Assembly: GCF_000238315.3 (NCBI RefSeq)
Contig: NZ_CP011924.1
Location: 1,094,501 to 1,158,500, forward strand
Reading direction: 5' to 3'
From: Pseudoalteromonas piscicida
GTDB taxonomy: Bacteria > Pseudomonadota > Gammaproteobacteria > Enterobacterales > Alteromonadaceae
Length of the DNA: 64,000 nt
The notes beneath the pieces were generated by a model that worked only from the letters and a program-made list of their open reading frames with translations, had not been told where the DNA came from and made no database searches. The translations under genes were made by a program, and so were the position numbers. Of the stretch, positions 9,901 to 17,308 are shown piece after piece. Within the stretch, counting starts at the first letter, position 1. Every line of letters begins with the position of its first letter.

Positions 9901-10768
9901 TGCTTATGTTGCGTTTAAGGATGCGATGTTAGAAAAGGAAAGCGGAGATACTGCATTATATTATGCCAATATGACGATGATGGTGGGTTTTTTGTCACTA
10001 ACCGCTTCAGCAAGTTTAGTCGCTGCAACACATTTAATTTCCGCTTTAAGTGTTGGCGCAGTCGCAACATTTGGCGCTATTGCAAGTGCGCTAGGGTTAT
10101 TGGGTTTGTTGATTATCTTGATTGGTGCTGGTTTACTGCTTATTTTTCATGAGTCTGAAATTGAGGCTTGGCTAAATGCCTGTCCTTGGAGTAAAAATCG
10201 TCAACAAAAATATATAGACGATAGCAATAAGTGTTCTGCTGTAAGGGCATCAACATGGCAACACAAAATGGAAAATGCATTAACCGATTTTTATAGTATG
10301 TTGTACTCGCCTGCGATAAATATTCAAAGATTTTTAAGTGTGTTTAAAGTGCAGATAAGCGCGCCCCTTACCAATGAGTTAGAAGGCTTTTCTGCTCGTT
10401 TTTATTGGTCAAAAGAAGGTGATGACAAAATACAGGAGATAAATCACCATCAGTTGGCCAAGCTTAGCAGTGGTTGGAAGCTATATCCTAATCGAACCGG
10501 TTATTACTTTGAGTTCACTGAAGGAAGACTCTGTGAACTGTTAAACCTAGAAGTTGGTAGCTCTATTGAGTTAATCATAGAAGTAGAAAGCTACCCCAAT
10601 GGTAAAGGAAAAAAAGTGATCGAAAGTGCTACTGAATTGTACTCTTTACCAACGGTGGTGACCAAAAAAGACGATGGCTATTTGATTGCGAATGGGGTTA
10701 GATATATCAAAAAACTATCCAGATTAAATCAAAAGTTCAGATTTCCTGAAAGGCCGCCAATCAGATAG
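6959..10768 (+). CDS. Large T6SS effector, VasX/colicin-like membrane-disrupting toxin
   Basis: A 1269-aa protein. The soluble N-terminal part has a beta-rich domain (HIYPLRMGIEGEDQLREGFIYIYVDG, about residues 62-87) like the N-terminal region of VasX-type effectors; that assignment is from memory of the family. A long coiled coil spans about residues 575-700 (ALKDEKVALERSIEAKQAEI). The C-terminus holds several hydrophobic helices: about 956-985 (VVLRGVLVFTANAVSLLAAV), 1007-1028 and 1030-1062 (GLLGLLIILIGAGLLLIF), followed by a ~200-aa hydrophilic tail. This arrangement points to pore formation in target cells. The start overlaps the PAAR-like gene by 4 bp; the first downstream reading frame starts 13 bp after the stop with a good ribosome site (gaagga). 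The last 263 codons recur downstream, apparently unchanged. Confidence 0.75.
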   Translation: MSDFTVPDLTNLETAHRELVFEGLANDQEKVSLMVADTNPDLGTSGYYKIPLGTSSANDTAQDAEVELVHIYPLRMGIEGEDQLREGFIYIYVDGHLWRELEVLPRENGEGVAFKDVNLAFQKGHRVIRVAEYSYKKDNYGKECSVDNTELALEMVDKGERKATTEELSTIIVPNRLYGQQCSVEIAYSETQWSWKQIEAFGGMAETDPRLNYGPSVKPGLNGEKATNRRANRMQKLDKLASFKRGYDNSTLPDHLVLPVPDMSGVYVPVLADSLGLARDTSARVAIYRKELLSLPVTSIQQDPEFKSESNTERFEPSPNQLAKHSLATAIQSTFFHYPKGIEKKKALGVEVDEDAEDLAQQYQEYIEDSFSTTEFRKYLHTDRAFELGLQINQSKAKLFEIMSDEQKNNSFYYSIEDYAYYDDIRRCLLYAVCSDVLGPIKDLTITLISHFAVSDDDFKKLDELDANDVGQECWLKAMGTHPTERLRLIELLYPKKIKDEMTAYECRLKGSNDEFDTRFDLTLMQDNLQPMHDQDASFTDAVIQVLRRASQAMWGFLVIGLEVPTGLNAAQGQDIKSVYGDRKAKAETLALDTNALKDEKVALERSIEAKQAEINAYIKARNQILNAAVAGGMNPDSVVAQLDLQIKRQEQALRDIKKTASNVQYQLTNAKRELSALSSSIEYAKSARFENSVRGDLFGRFKQLVDVSTNGLIKEINLSIADYLDGNLPDGFLPLDFQSKAERASKRLSELEKAAEAFADSHQKTPVAHPYVRTELGGGQIVQQQLDHILSLDGTLGEIEKTLERQKIKAEFAQKRLQQKVLVLDASRIDALESNKESANFKRKSVSRLIDLNIWKQESILKEVDSLGRLSKFAVKPRTYNIALNGALSFVAALEAVNLFDTMKNASASGLTKASAILDFADIMINIGANVVEKKAGLPTPRQVNAILKNSASHVSGMVVLRGVLVFTANAVSLLAAVVSAYVAFKDAMLEKESGDTALYYANMTMMVGFLSLTASASLVAATHLISALSVGAVATFGAIASALGLLGLLIILIGAGLLLIFHESEIEAWLNACPWSKNRQQKYIDDSNKCSAVRASTWQHKMENALTDFYSMLYSPAINIQRFLSVFKVQISAPLTNELEGFSARFYWSKEGDDKIQEINHHQLAKLSSGWKLYPNRTGYYFEFTEGRLCELLNLEVGSSIELIIEVESYPNGKGKKVIESATELYSLPTVVTKKDDGYLIANGVRYIKKLSRLNQKFRFPERPPIR

Positions 10769-12083
10769 AAGGAAACGACGAATGAAAAAGATTGAAGAGA
10801 TGACTCAAGAAGAACTTGAAGAAATCATCAAAGAAGGCGACAAAAGAAGAGAAAGATATTATCAAGAAGAAGCTAGTGAAGCTGAGAAAAAAGAATTGGA
10901 GGAAATGCAAAGGTACTCAGAACGAAGGTTAAAATATATTAGAGAGGGAAATTTTTATGATGCGTTATCAAAAGACTACCTCCATAACCAAAGCTATAAG
11001 GAACGCTTAGCCAAGGCTGAAGAATTAAACGGCTGTAAGTTTAAAGAAGCAAATGCAACACATTTAATTTCCGCTTTAAGTGTTGGCGCAGTCGCAACAT
11101 TTGGCGCTATTGCAAGTGCGCTAGGGTTATTGGGTTTGTTGATTATCTTGATTGGTGCTGGTTTACTGCTTATTTTTCATGAGTCTGAAATTGAGGCTTG
11201 GCTAAATGCCTGTCCTTGGAGTAAAAATCGTCAACAAAAATATATAGACGATAGCAATAAGTGTTCTGCTGTAAGGGCATCAACATGGCAACACAAAATG
11301 GAAAATGCATTAACCGATTTTTATAGTATGTTGTACTCGCCTGCGATAAATATTCAAAGATTTTTAAGTGTGTTTAAAGTGCAGATAAGCGCGCCCCTTA
11401 CCAATGAGTTAGAAGGCTTTTCTGCTCGTTTTTATTGGTCAAAAGAAGGTGATGACAAAATACAGGAGATAAATCACCATCAGTTGGCCAAGCTTAGCAG
11501 TGGTTGGAAGCTATATCCTAATCGAACCGGTTATTACTTTGAGTTCACTGAAGGAAGACTCTGTGAACTGTTAAACCTAGAAGTTGGTAGCTCTATTGAG
11601 TTAATCATAGAAGTAGAAAGCTACCCCAATGGTAAAGGAAAAAAAGTGATCGAAAGTGCTACTGAATTGTACTCTTTACCAACGGTGGTGACCAAAAAAG
11701 ACGATGGCTATTTGATTGCGAATGGGGTTAGATATATCAAAAAACTATCCAGATTAAATCAAAAGTTCAGATTTCCTGAAAGGCCGCCAATCAGATAGAA
11801 GGAAACGACGAATGAAAAAGATTGAAGAGATGACTCAAGAAGAACTTGAAGAAATCATCAAAGAAGGCGACAAAAGAAGAGAAAGATATTATCAAGAAGA
11901 AGCTAGTGAAGCTGAGAAAAAAGAATTGGAGGAAATGCAAAGGTACTCAGAACGAAGGTTAAAATATATTAGAGAGGGAAATTTTTATGATGCGTTATCA
12001 AAAGACTACCTCCATAACCAAAGCTATAAGGAACGCTTAGCCAAGGCTGAAGAATTAAACGGCTGTAAGTTTAAAGAAGCAAA
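10024..12083 (+). repeat. Direct tandem duplication, unit 1030 bp
   Basis: Bases 10024-11053 are repeated at 11054-12083, apparently without change over the parts I compared. The unit covers the last ~247 effector codons and the first ~90 codons of the immunity gene. The junction reads gcaaa|tgcaaca, against gtcgc|tgcaaca at the left end of the unit and gcaaa|accctg at the right end, so there is essentially no junction homology. The event created the chimeric gene at 10782 and left a complete effector upstream and a complete immunity gene downstream. Confidence 0.9.
10782..11798 (+). CDS. Chimeric immunity-head/toxin-tail protein
   Basis: A 338-aa fusion. Residues 1-90 equal the N-terminal part of the immunity protein encoded at 11812; from about residue 92 to the end it equals effector residues 1023-1269 (ATHLISALS to PERPPIR). 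The join lies after base 11053, following gaagcaaa. It arose because a 1030-bp segment (10024-11053) is repeated in tandem, so the immunity gene head now runs in frame into a second copy of the toxin tail. The product keeps the last long hydrophobic helix of the toxin but no delivery region, so it cannot be secreted in the way the effector is. Whether it is expressed, toxic or harmless cannot be told; the frame is intact. Confidence 0.7.
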   Translation: MKKIEEMTQEELEEIIKEGDKRRERYYQEEASEAEKKELEEMQRYSERRLKYIREGNFYDALSKDYLHNQSYKERLAKAEELNGCKFKEANATHLISALSVGAVATFGAIASALGLLGLLIILIGAGLLLIFHESEIEAWLNACPWSKNRQQKYIDDSNKCSAVRASTWQHKMENALTDFYSMLYSPAINIQRFLSVFKVQISAPLTNELEGFSARFYWSKEGDDKIQEINHHQLAKLSSGWKLYPNRTGYYFEFTEGRLCELLNLEVGSSIELIIEVESYPNGKGKKVIESATELYSLPTVVTKKDDGYLIANGVRYIKKLSRLNQKFRFPERPPIR

Positions 12084-12768
12084 ACCCTGTAAAGACAGAT
12101 TTGCGCCGAGAGACGACTTTAGTGGTGTAAGTTACCCTAGCCAATGCGATGGTCGGGTTGTTTCCGTACCGCGCTCACCGGGATTATGGTCTATTAGGCT
12201 ACATGGGTTGGTGTTAGGCCCTATCATTGGGGTTTGTCTGTTAGGGGTAAGTATGACAGACGACAGTATGCCAGCTTGGCATTCATGGTTGGGGCTGTTT
12301 TTACTGACTGCATTCCCTTTTATAATGTACAAAATAGGGAATGCAATTCGTATTGTGGATGCAATCGAGTTTAATCGCCATACCGGATTGGTAAGAACGC
12401 CGTACACCTTATTCAGAAAGCCATTTTATATCCCCATAGAAGATCTTGAGTATGTTGTTGGTCCAGAAGTAAAAAATATGCGAGGCAGCGCATCGATGCA
12501 AACGGGTTACTTAAGTTGTAGAAAATACCCCGAGCACTATTGGTTTGGAAATCGTATTGGTATTGCGGGAGGTGGCGATACTCACGATTGGTCACAAATG
12601 AATAGATTTATGGATATTACTCAACCAATTGACGAGTACTATCACAGTGCTATGGAGTATACGTTTAAAAAGAATAGGAATGCTCACGGCAATGGCCCAT
12701 TTCCAGAGGTGATGAAAAAGTACTTTGATGCAGATGACTGCCAAATTAATCGCATGGAAGTGTGGTAG
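11812..12768 (+). CDS. Two-TM immunity protein 1 (DUF6708-like)
   Basis: A 318-aa protein directly after the toxin tail (13-bp gap with gaagga ribosome site). The first ~80 residues are very charged and helical (TQEELEEIIKEGDKRRERYY). Two membrane helices follow at about 130-150 (LVLGPIIGVCLLGVSM) and 157-175 (WLGLFLLTAFPFIMYKI), then a soluble domain with IEFNRHTGLVRTPYTLFRK and YFDADD near the end. Two-TM proteins of this layout next to VasX-type effectors act as immunity proteins in the inner membrane; the DUF6708 link is recalled, not searched. A second gene at 16134 encodes the same protein except for one Ile/Val change near the C-terminus. Confidence 0.7.
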   Translation: MKKIEEMTQEELEEIIKEGDKRRERYYQEEASEAEKKELEEMQRYSERRLKYIREGNFYDALSKDYLHNQSYKERLAKAEELNGCKFKEAKPCKDRFAPRDDFSGVSYPSQCDGRVVSVPRSPGLWSIRLHGLVLGPIIGVCLLGVSMTDDSMPAWHSWLGLFLLTAFPFIMYKIGNAIRIVDAIEFNRHTGLVRTPYTLFRKPFYIPIEDLEYVVGPEVKNMRGSASMQTGYLSCRKYPEHYWFGNRIGIAGGGDTHDWSQMNRFMDITQPIDEYYHSAMEYTFKKNRNAHGNGPFPEVMKKYFDADDCQINRMEVW

Positions 12769-12819
12769 GGCGTTAATCATTACAAGCGCTTTATGGTAGT
12801 CAACTAAAAGGAGTTGTTG

Positions 12820-13779
12820 ATGAAAAAGATTGAAGAGATGACTCAAGAAGAGTTAAACGAATATTTAGAGGAAAGAGCTAAGGAGAGAGAACGATATAAC
12901 CGTGAAGAAGCTACGGAAGAAGAAAAGAAAAAGGATGCTGAAATAGACGCATACTTTGATAGACAATTAGTTTATCGTCGAAGTGGTATTTTTTATGAAG
13001 AACTACCAATAGATCATCTTCATAACTTAAGCTATGAGGAACGACTAGCCAAGGCTGAAGAATTAAACGGCTGTAAGTTTAAAGAAGCAAAACCCTGTAA
13101 AGACGCATTTGCGCCGAGAGACGACTTTAGTGGTGTAAGTTACCCTAGCCAATGCGATGGTCGGGTTGTTTCCGTACCGCGCTCACCGGGATTATGGTCC
13201 CTTAGGCTACATGGGTTGGTATTAGGCCCTATTATTGGGATTTGTCTGTTAGGAGTAAGTATGACAGACGACAGTATGCCAGCTTGGCATTCATGGTTGG
13301 GGCTGTTTTTACTGACTGCATTCCCTTTAATAATGTACAAATTAGGGAATGCAATTCGTTTTATTGATGCAATCGAGTTTAACCGTCATACCGGACTGGT
13401 AAGAACGCCCTACACCTTATTCAGAAAGCCTTTTTATATCCCCATAGAAGACCTAGAGTATGTTGTTGGTCCAGAAGTAAAAAATATGCGAGGCAGCGCA
13501 TCGATGCAAACGGGTTACTTAAGTTGTAGAAAATACCCCGAGCACTATTGGTTTGGAAATCGTATAGGTATTGCGGGAGGTGGCGATACTCACGATTGGT
13601 CACAAATGAATAGATTTATGGATATTACTCAACCAATCAACCGCTATTATTATAAAAAAGCTATGGAGTATACGTTTAAGAAGAATAAGAATGCTCACGG
13701 CAATGGTCCATTTCCCGAGGTGATGAAAAAGTACTTTGATGCTGATGATTACCAAATAAACCGTTGGAAGGTGTGGTAG
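12820..13779 (+). CDS. Two-TM immunity protein 2 (DUF6708-like paralogue)
   Basis: A 319-aa paralogue of the protein at 11812. ATG 12820 was chosen because aaaaggag lies at the right distance; a TTG at 12814 in the same frame is less likely. From about residue 85 on it is nearly identical to the first copy, with scattered changes (for example IRIVDA to IRFIDA). The first ~80 residues differ much more while keeping the same charged, helical style (EYLEERAKERERYNREEAT). Same two membrane helices. The gap to the previous gene is 51 bp. It probably protects against the same toxin or a variant of it; the variable head may set partner range (inference). Confidence 0.65.
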   Translation: MKKIEEMTQEELNEYLEERAKERERYNREEATEEEKKKDAEIDAYFDRQLVYRRSGIFYEELPIDHLHNLSYEERLAKAEELNGCKFKEAKPCKDAFAPRDDFSGVSYPSQCDGRVVSVPRSPGLWSLRLHGLVLGPIIGICLLGVSMTDDSMPAWHSWLGLFLLTAFPLIMYKLGNAIRFIDAIEFNRHTGLVRTPYTLFRKPFYIPIEDLEYVVGPEVKNMRGSASMQTGYLSCRKYPEHYWFGNRIGIAGGGDTHDWSQMNRFMDITQPINRYYYKKAMEYTFKKNKNAHGNGPFPEVMKKYFDADDYQINRWKVW

Positions 13780-13787
13780 GGGCGATA

Positions 13788-13943
13788 GACGCTGCAGATT
13801 TTAACTTCACTTACAGCCCTGAACGTGAGGAAATTGTAAAGCCTTGGTTAAAGTGGAAACCAGATCTGACTCAAGAGCAGGTCAATAAAAAGCAAAGCTT
13901 TATAAAAGTCGCGTTAATACAGATTCTAACAGGGTTACCATAA
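13788..13943 (+). pseudogene. C-terminal remnant of a divergent immunity gene
   Basis: An open frame of 51 codons ending in TAA at 13941-13943, with no start of its own. It begins just after the stop of the upstream immunity gene. The translation (DAADFNFTYSPEREEIVKPW, then LKWKPDLTQEQ, ending QILTGLP) aligns in style and spacing with the C-terminus of the protein encoded at 13976, which has FDWSEGKVQPEITKPWEVW then TPDPKRPPKPRG and LQLVF. It therefore looks like the tail of a lost immunity gene of the 13976 type. The alignment is by eye. Confidence 0.55.
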
Positions 13944-13975
13944 CGGTTGCTACAGCTTTTTCAGGGAGGAAAATA

Positions 13976-14935
13976 GTGAACACACTTCAGAAAAATAGTT
14001 TCTTTAATCGATTTTTTCGTGAAAATAGCTTTAAAGGTGGGCTAAGTAAAAATAGGCATGGCTTGGCAATTTATAGAAGGTTTTACACTCCAAAATTGGA
14101 TGTGTATTTAAATACTAATGAACGCTACTATTATGAAGAAAAGCCTAGTAGCACAACCTTTTTTCTATTTTATTTACCATGCGGTATTTCCTTTGCTATT
14201 TGGGTCTTGCTACTTTTGAACTTTCTTGTTGTTATTTTTACTGACGGAAGTTTCTACTGGCCGATTCTATTTATAATTCCAATTTACTCCTTTATAACGG
14301 TTAATATTTTAGGTTTGACATATGATCGTGTAAAGTTTAAAGGAGCTTATTTTGACCGCAAAGATCAAAAAGTCAGCTTTACATGGAAAGTAAAAAACGC
14401 TAGTGAATTTGATCGATTTGGTAATCCAACATTCGATTGGAAAGACATTGAGTGTCACACTAAAAATGAATTTGCAACTTTAGGTATTATGAAAGGGTTT
14501 ATTGAAATAAGACATAAAGACTTAGAGCTTTACCCGAATGCGAAACTAACAATAAATGCCTCTGGTGATACGTCGAAGCCTGTACGGTGTTTTTTGGAAT
14601 GGGAGGCGATTGTAAGGCATATGCAGCAAGATAAACCTCTACCTGATACACCGGAATACGAGCTGTATCGAGAGTTGGATCCGCTCACGAAATCGTTTGA
14701 TAAAAGCAATGGTCGACCAAAAGGCTTTTGGACACAATTCAGCCTTGAACAGCAAAGAGAAATTGAAGAGCAAATATTTCAAGAGGCTTTAAAATTTGAC
14801 TGGTCTGAGGGCAAAGTTCAACCAGAAATTACAAAACCGTGGGAAGTATGGACCCCTGACCCCAAACGGCCACCCAAGCCAAGAGGTATGTTCACCATGA
14901 TAATGTTACAGCTAGTATTTTGCTATCCGGAATAG
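13976..14935 (+). CDS. Divergent two-TM immunity-like protein
   Basis: A 319-aa protein with a GTG start at 13976 and a strong ribosome site (cagggagg). Two long hydrophobic helices lie at about residues 57-82 (FFLFYLPCGISFAIWVLLLL) and 91-116 (WPILFIIPIYSFITVNILGL). A soluble domain follows (GAYFDRKDQKVSFTWKVKN, FDWKDIECHTK). The plan equals the immunity proteins on each side but the sequence is unrelated by eye apart from the general layout, so it may protect against a different toxin. The end (MFTMIMLQLVFCYPE) may be slightly shortened compared with the tail fragment at 13788. Base composition is more AT-rich than the neighbours. Confidence 0.55.
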   Translation: MNTLQKNSFFNRFFRENSFKGGLSKNRHGLAIYRRFYTPKLDVYLNTNERYYYEEKPSSTTFFLFYLPCGISFAIWVLLLLNFLVVIFTDGSFYWPILFIIPIYSFITVNILGLTYDRVKFKGAYFDRKDQKVSFTWKVKNASEFDRFGNPTFDWKDIECHTKNEFATLGIMKGFIEIRHKDLELYPNAKLTINASGDTSKPVRCFLEWEAIVRHMQQDKPLPDTPEYELYRELDPLTKSFDKSNGRPKGFWTQFSLEQQREIEEQIFQEALKFDWSEGKVQPEITKPWEVWTPDPKRPPKPRGMFTMIMLQLVFCYPE

Positions 14936-14961
14936 GGTTTATAGTTATAACTGGCTTCAAA

Positions 14962-15056
14962 CTTGATGCCAATGACTGCTAAATTAATCGCATGGAAGTG
15001 TGGTAGGGGTTAATCATTACAAGTGCTTTATAGTAGTCAGCTAAAAGGAGTAGTTG
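14962..15056 (+). pseudogene. 3' remnant of an immunity gene plus its spacer
   Basis: This stretch matches 12724-12819 with a few changes: both carry atgactgc, aaattaatcgcatggaagt, gtggtaggg, then taatcattacaag and the ctaaaaggag ribosome site. It is thus the last ~12 codons of an immunity gene of the 11812 type, followed by the spacer that normally separates two such genes. The body of that gene has been lost and replaced by the divergent gene at 13976. The remnant still provides the ribosome site for the gene head at 15057. Confidence 0.65.
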
Positions 15057-15332
15057 ATGAAAAAGATTGAAGATATGACTCAAGCAGAGTTAGATGAATA
15101 CCTAGAGGAAAGAGCGAAGGAAAGAGAACGGTATTATCGAGAAGAAGCCACAGAAGAAGAGAAAAAAGTAAGAGAAGAAATACGTGAATATGTTGATAGA
15201 GAGAGCAAATACCTTATTAGTGGTATCTATTTTGAGGAACTATCAAAAGATCATCTCCATAATCAAAGCTATAAGGAACGCTTAGCCAAGGCTGAAGAAT
15301 TAAACGGCTGTAAGTTTAAAGAAGCAAAATGA
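15057..15332 (+). pseudogene. Truncated immunity gene head (91 codons)
   Basis: The frame from ATG 15057 (ribosome site aaaaggag) encodes a third variant of the charged immunity head: TQAELDEYLEERAKERERYY, then the constant block LAKAEELNGCKFKEAK. It stops at TGA 15330-15332 because the rest of the gene has been replaced by a toxin-tail copy. The break comes after gaagcaaa, the same position at which the head at 10782 is joined to a toxin tail. The stop overlaps the ATG of the downstream toxin-tail frame (ATGA), so the two could be translated in a coupled way. No membrane helix remains, so it cannot act as a normal immunity protein. Confidence 0.65.
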
Positions 15333-16120
15333 TGGTGGGTTTTTTGTCACTAACCGCTTCAGCAAGTTTAGTCGCTGCAACACATTTAATTTCCGCTTTA
15401 AGTGTTGGCGCAGTCGCAACATTTGGCGCTATTGCAAGTGCGCTAGGGTTATTGGGTTTGTTGATTATCTTGATTGGTGCTGGTTTACTGCTTATTTTTC
15501 ATGAGTCTGAAATTGAGGCTTGGCTAAATGCCTGTCCTTGGAGTAAAAATCGTCAACAAAAATATATAGACGATAGCAATAAGTGTTCTGCTGTAAGGGC
15601 ATCAACATGGCAACACAAAATGGAAAATGCATTAACCGATTTTTATAGTATGTTGTACTCGCCTGCGATAAATATTCAAAGATTTTTAAGTGTGTTTAAA
15701 GTGCAGATAAGCGCGCCCCTTACCAATGAGTTAGAAGGCTTTTCTGCTCGTTTTTATTGGTCAAAAGAAGGTGATGACAAAATACAGGAGATAAATCACC
15801 ATCAGTTGGCCAAGCTTAGCAGTGGTTGGAAGCTATATCCTAATCGAACCGGTTATTACTTTGAGTTCACTGAAGGAAGACTCTGTGAACTGTTAAACCT
15901 AGAAGTTGGTAGCTCTATTGAGTTAATCATAGAAGTAGAAAGCTACCCCAATGGTAAAGGAAAAAAAGTGATCGAAAGTGCTACTGAATTGTACTCTTTA
16001 CCAACGGTGGTGACCAAAAAAGACGATGGCTATTTGATTGCGAATGGGGTTAGATATATCAAAAAACTATCCAGATTAAATCAAAAGTTCAGATTTCCTG
16101 AAAGGCCGCCAATCAGATAG
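15329..16120 (+). CDS. Orphan toxin C-terminus
   Basis: A 263-aa frame equal to effector residues 1007-1269 (MMVGFLSLTAS to PERPPIR). It has the last two hydrophobic stretches and the hydrophilic tail of the toxin but no N-terminal delivery part. It starts with ATG at 15329, which overlaps the stop of the truncated immunity head (ATGA), and is followed 13 bp later by a full immunity gene, as in the parent effector. It looks like the orphan toxin modules seen downstream of Rhs, CdiA and MafB genes: a stored tail that could be moved into the effector by recombination. That comparison is an inference. Confidence 0.7.
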   Translation: MMVGFLSLTASASLVAATHLISALSVGAVATFGAIASALGLLGLLIILIGAGLLLIFHESEIEAWLNACPWSKNRQQKYIDDSNKCSAVRASTWQHKMENALTDFYSMLYSPAINIQRFLSVFKVQISAPLTNELEGFSARFYWSKEGDDKIQEINHHQLAKLSSGWKLYPNRTGYYFEFTEGRLCELLNLEVGSSIELIIEVESYPNGKGKKVIESATELYSLPTVVTKKDDGYLIANGVRYIKKLSRLNQKFRFPERPPIR

Positions 16121-17088
16121 AAGGAAACGACGAATGAAAAAGATTGAAGAGATGACTCAAGAAGAACTTGAAGAAATCATCAAAGAAGGCGACAAAAGAA
16201 GAGAAAGATATTATCAAGAAGAAGCTAGTGAAGCTGAGAAAAAAGAATTGGAGGAAATGCAAAGGTACTCAGAACGAAGGTTAAAATATATTAGAGAGGG
16301 AAATTTTTATGATGCGTTATCAAAAGACTACCTCCATAACCAAAGCTATAAGGAACGCTTAGCCAAGGCTGAAGAATTAAACGGCTGTAAGTTTAAAGAA
16401 GCAAAACCCTGTAAAGACAGATTTGCGCCGAGAGACGACTTTAGTGGTGTAAGTTACCCTAGCCAATGCGATGGTCGGGTTGTTTCCGTACCGCGCTCAC
16501 CGGGATTATGGTCTATTAGGCTACATGGGTTGGTGTTAGGCCCTATCATTGGGGTTTGTCTGTTAGGGGTAAGTATGACAGACGACAGTATGCCAGCTTG
16601 GCATTCATGGTTGGGGCTGTTTTTACTGACTGCATTCCCTTTTATAATGTACAAAATAGGGAATGCAATTCGTATTGTGGATGCAATCGAGTTTAATCGC
16701 CATACCGGATTGGTAAGAACGCCGTACACCTTATTCAGAAAGCCATTTTATATCCCCATAGAAGATCTTGAGTATGTTGTTGGTCCAGAAGTAAAAAATA
16801 TGCGAGGCAGCGCATCGATGCAAACGGGTTACTTAAGTTGTAGAAAATACCCCGAGCACTATTGGTTTGGAAATCGTATTGGTATTGCGGGAGGTGGCGA
16901 TACTCACGATTGGTCACAAATGAATAGATTTATGGATATTACTCAACCAATTGACGAGTACTATCACAGTGCTATGGAGTATACGTTTAAAAAGAATAGG
17001 AATGCTCACGGCAATGGCCCATTTCCAGAGGTGATGAAAAAGTACTTTGATGCAGATGACTGCCAAGTAAATCGCATGGAAGTGTGGT
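15329..17088 (+). repeat. Displaced copy of effector tail plus immunity gene
   Basis: Bases 15329-17088 repeat the effector tail from 9977 onward together with the immunity gene in its undivided form (as if the 1030-bp tandem repeat were not there). Sequence is the same wherever I compared it, until the end of the immunity gene, where aaattaat became aagtaaat (one Ile to Val). Homology stops at the stop codon (gtggt|gatacg here, gtggt|agggcg at 12768). The source is about 4.3-5.4 kb upstream, so this is a separate copying event from the tandem repeat. Confidence 0.85.
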
Positions 17089-17090
17089 GA
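16134..17090 (+). CDS. Two-TM immunity protein 3 (copy of protein 1)
   Basis: A 318-aa protein equal to the one encoded at 11812 except that the C-terminal DDCQIN is DDCQVN here. Same ribosome site (gaagga) and 13-bp gap after the toxin tail, same charged head, same two membrane helices. It is the last member of the array; 218 bp of non-coding DNA then separate it from the next gene. It presumably gives the same protection as the first copy and keeps the orphan toxin tail harmless (inference). Confidence 0.7.
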   Translation: MKKIEEMTQEELEEIIKEGDKRRERYYQEEASEAEKKELEEMQRYSERRLKYIREGNFYDALSKDYLHNQSYKERLAKAEELNGCKFKEAKPCKDRFAPRDDFSGVSYPSQCDGRVVSVPRSPGLWSIRLHGLVLGPIIGVCLLGVSMTDDSMPAWHSWLGLFLLTAFPFIMYKIGNAIRIVDAIEFNRHTGLVRTPYTLFRKPFYIPIEDLEYVVGPEVKNMRGSASMQTGYLSCRKYPEHYWFGNRIGIAGGGDTHDWSQMNRFMDITQPIDEYYHSAMEYTFKKNRNAHGNGPFPEVMKKYFDADDCQVNRMEVW

Positions 17091-17308
17091 TACGAATTCT
17101 AAAAAACTTTCATCTGCAGCTGCGCGGGCCTCAGCATGATAGCTATTTCAACAAGCAAACCAATTTAATATCAGTCTCCAATTAGGTGGATACCAAGGTA
17201 CCAGTAATAAAGCGGGTATTCATTTTTGGCCGTCTAGAGTGCATGTTAAGTTTTTGTGGCAAAGCAGCTGCATGTACTAAATGAGCCAAAAATTTAGGAG
17301 ATTATGTA

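Noticed and set aside
12132..12407. Minus-strand 91-codon frame, repeated at 16454-16729
   Set aside because: Antisense to the immunity genes and copied only because those genes are copied; no independent signals.
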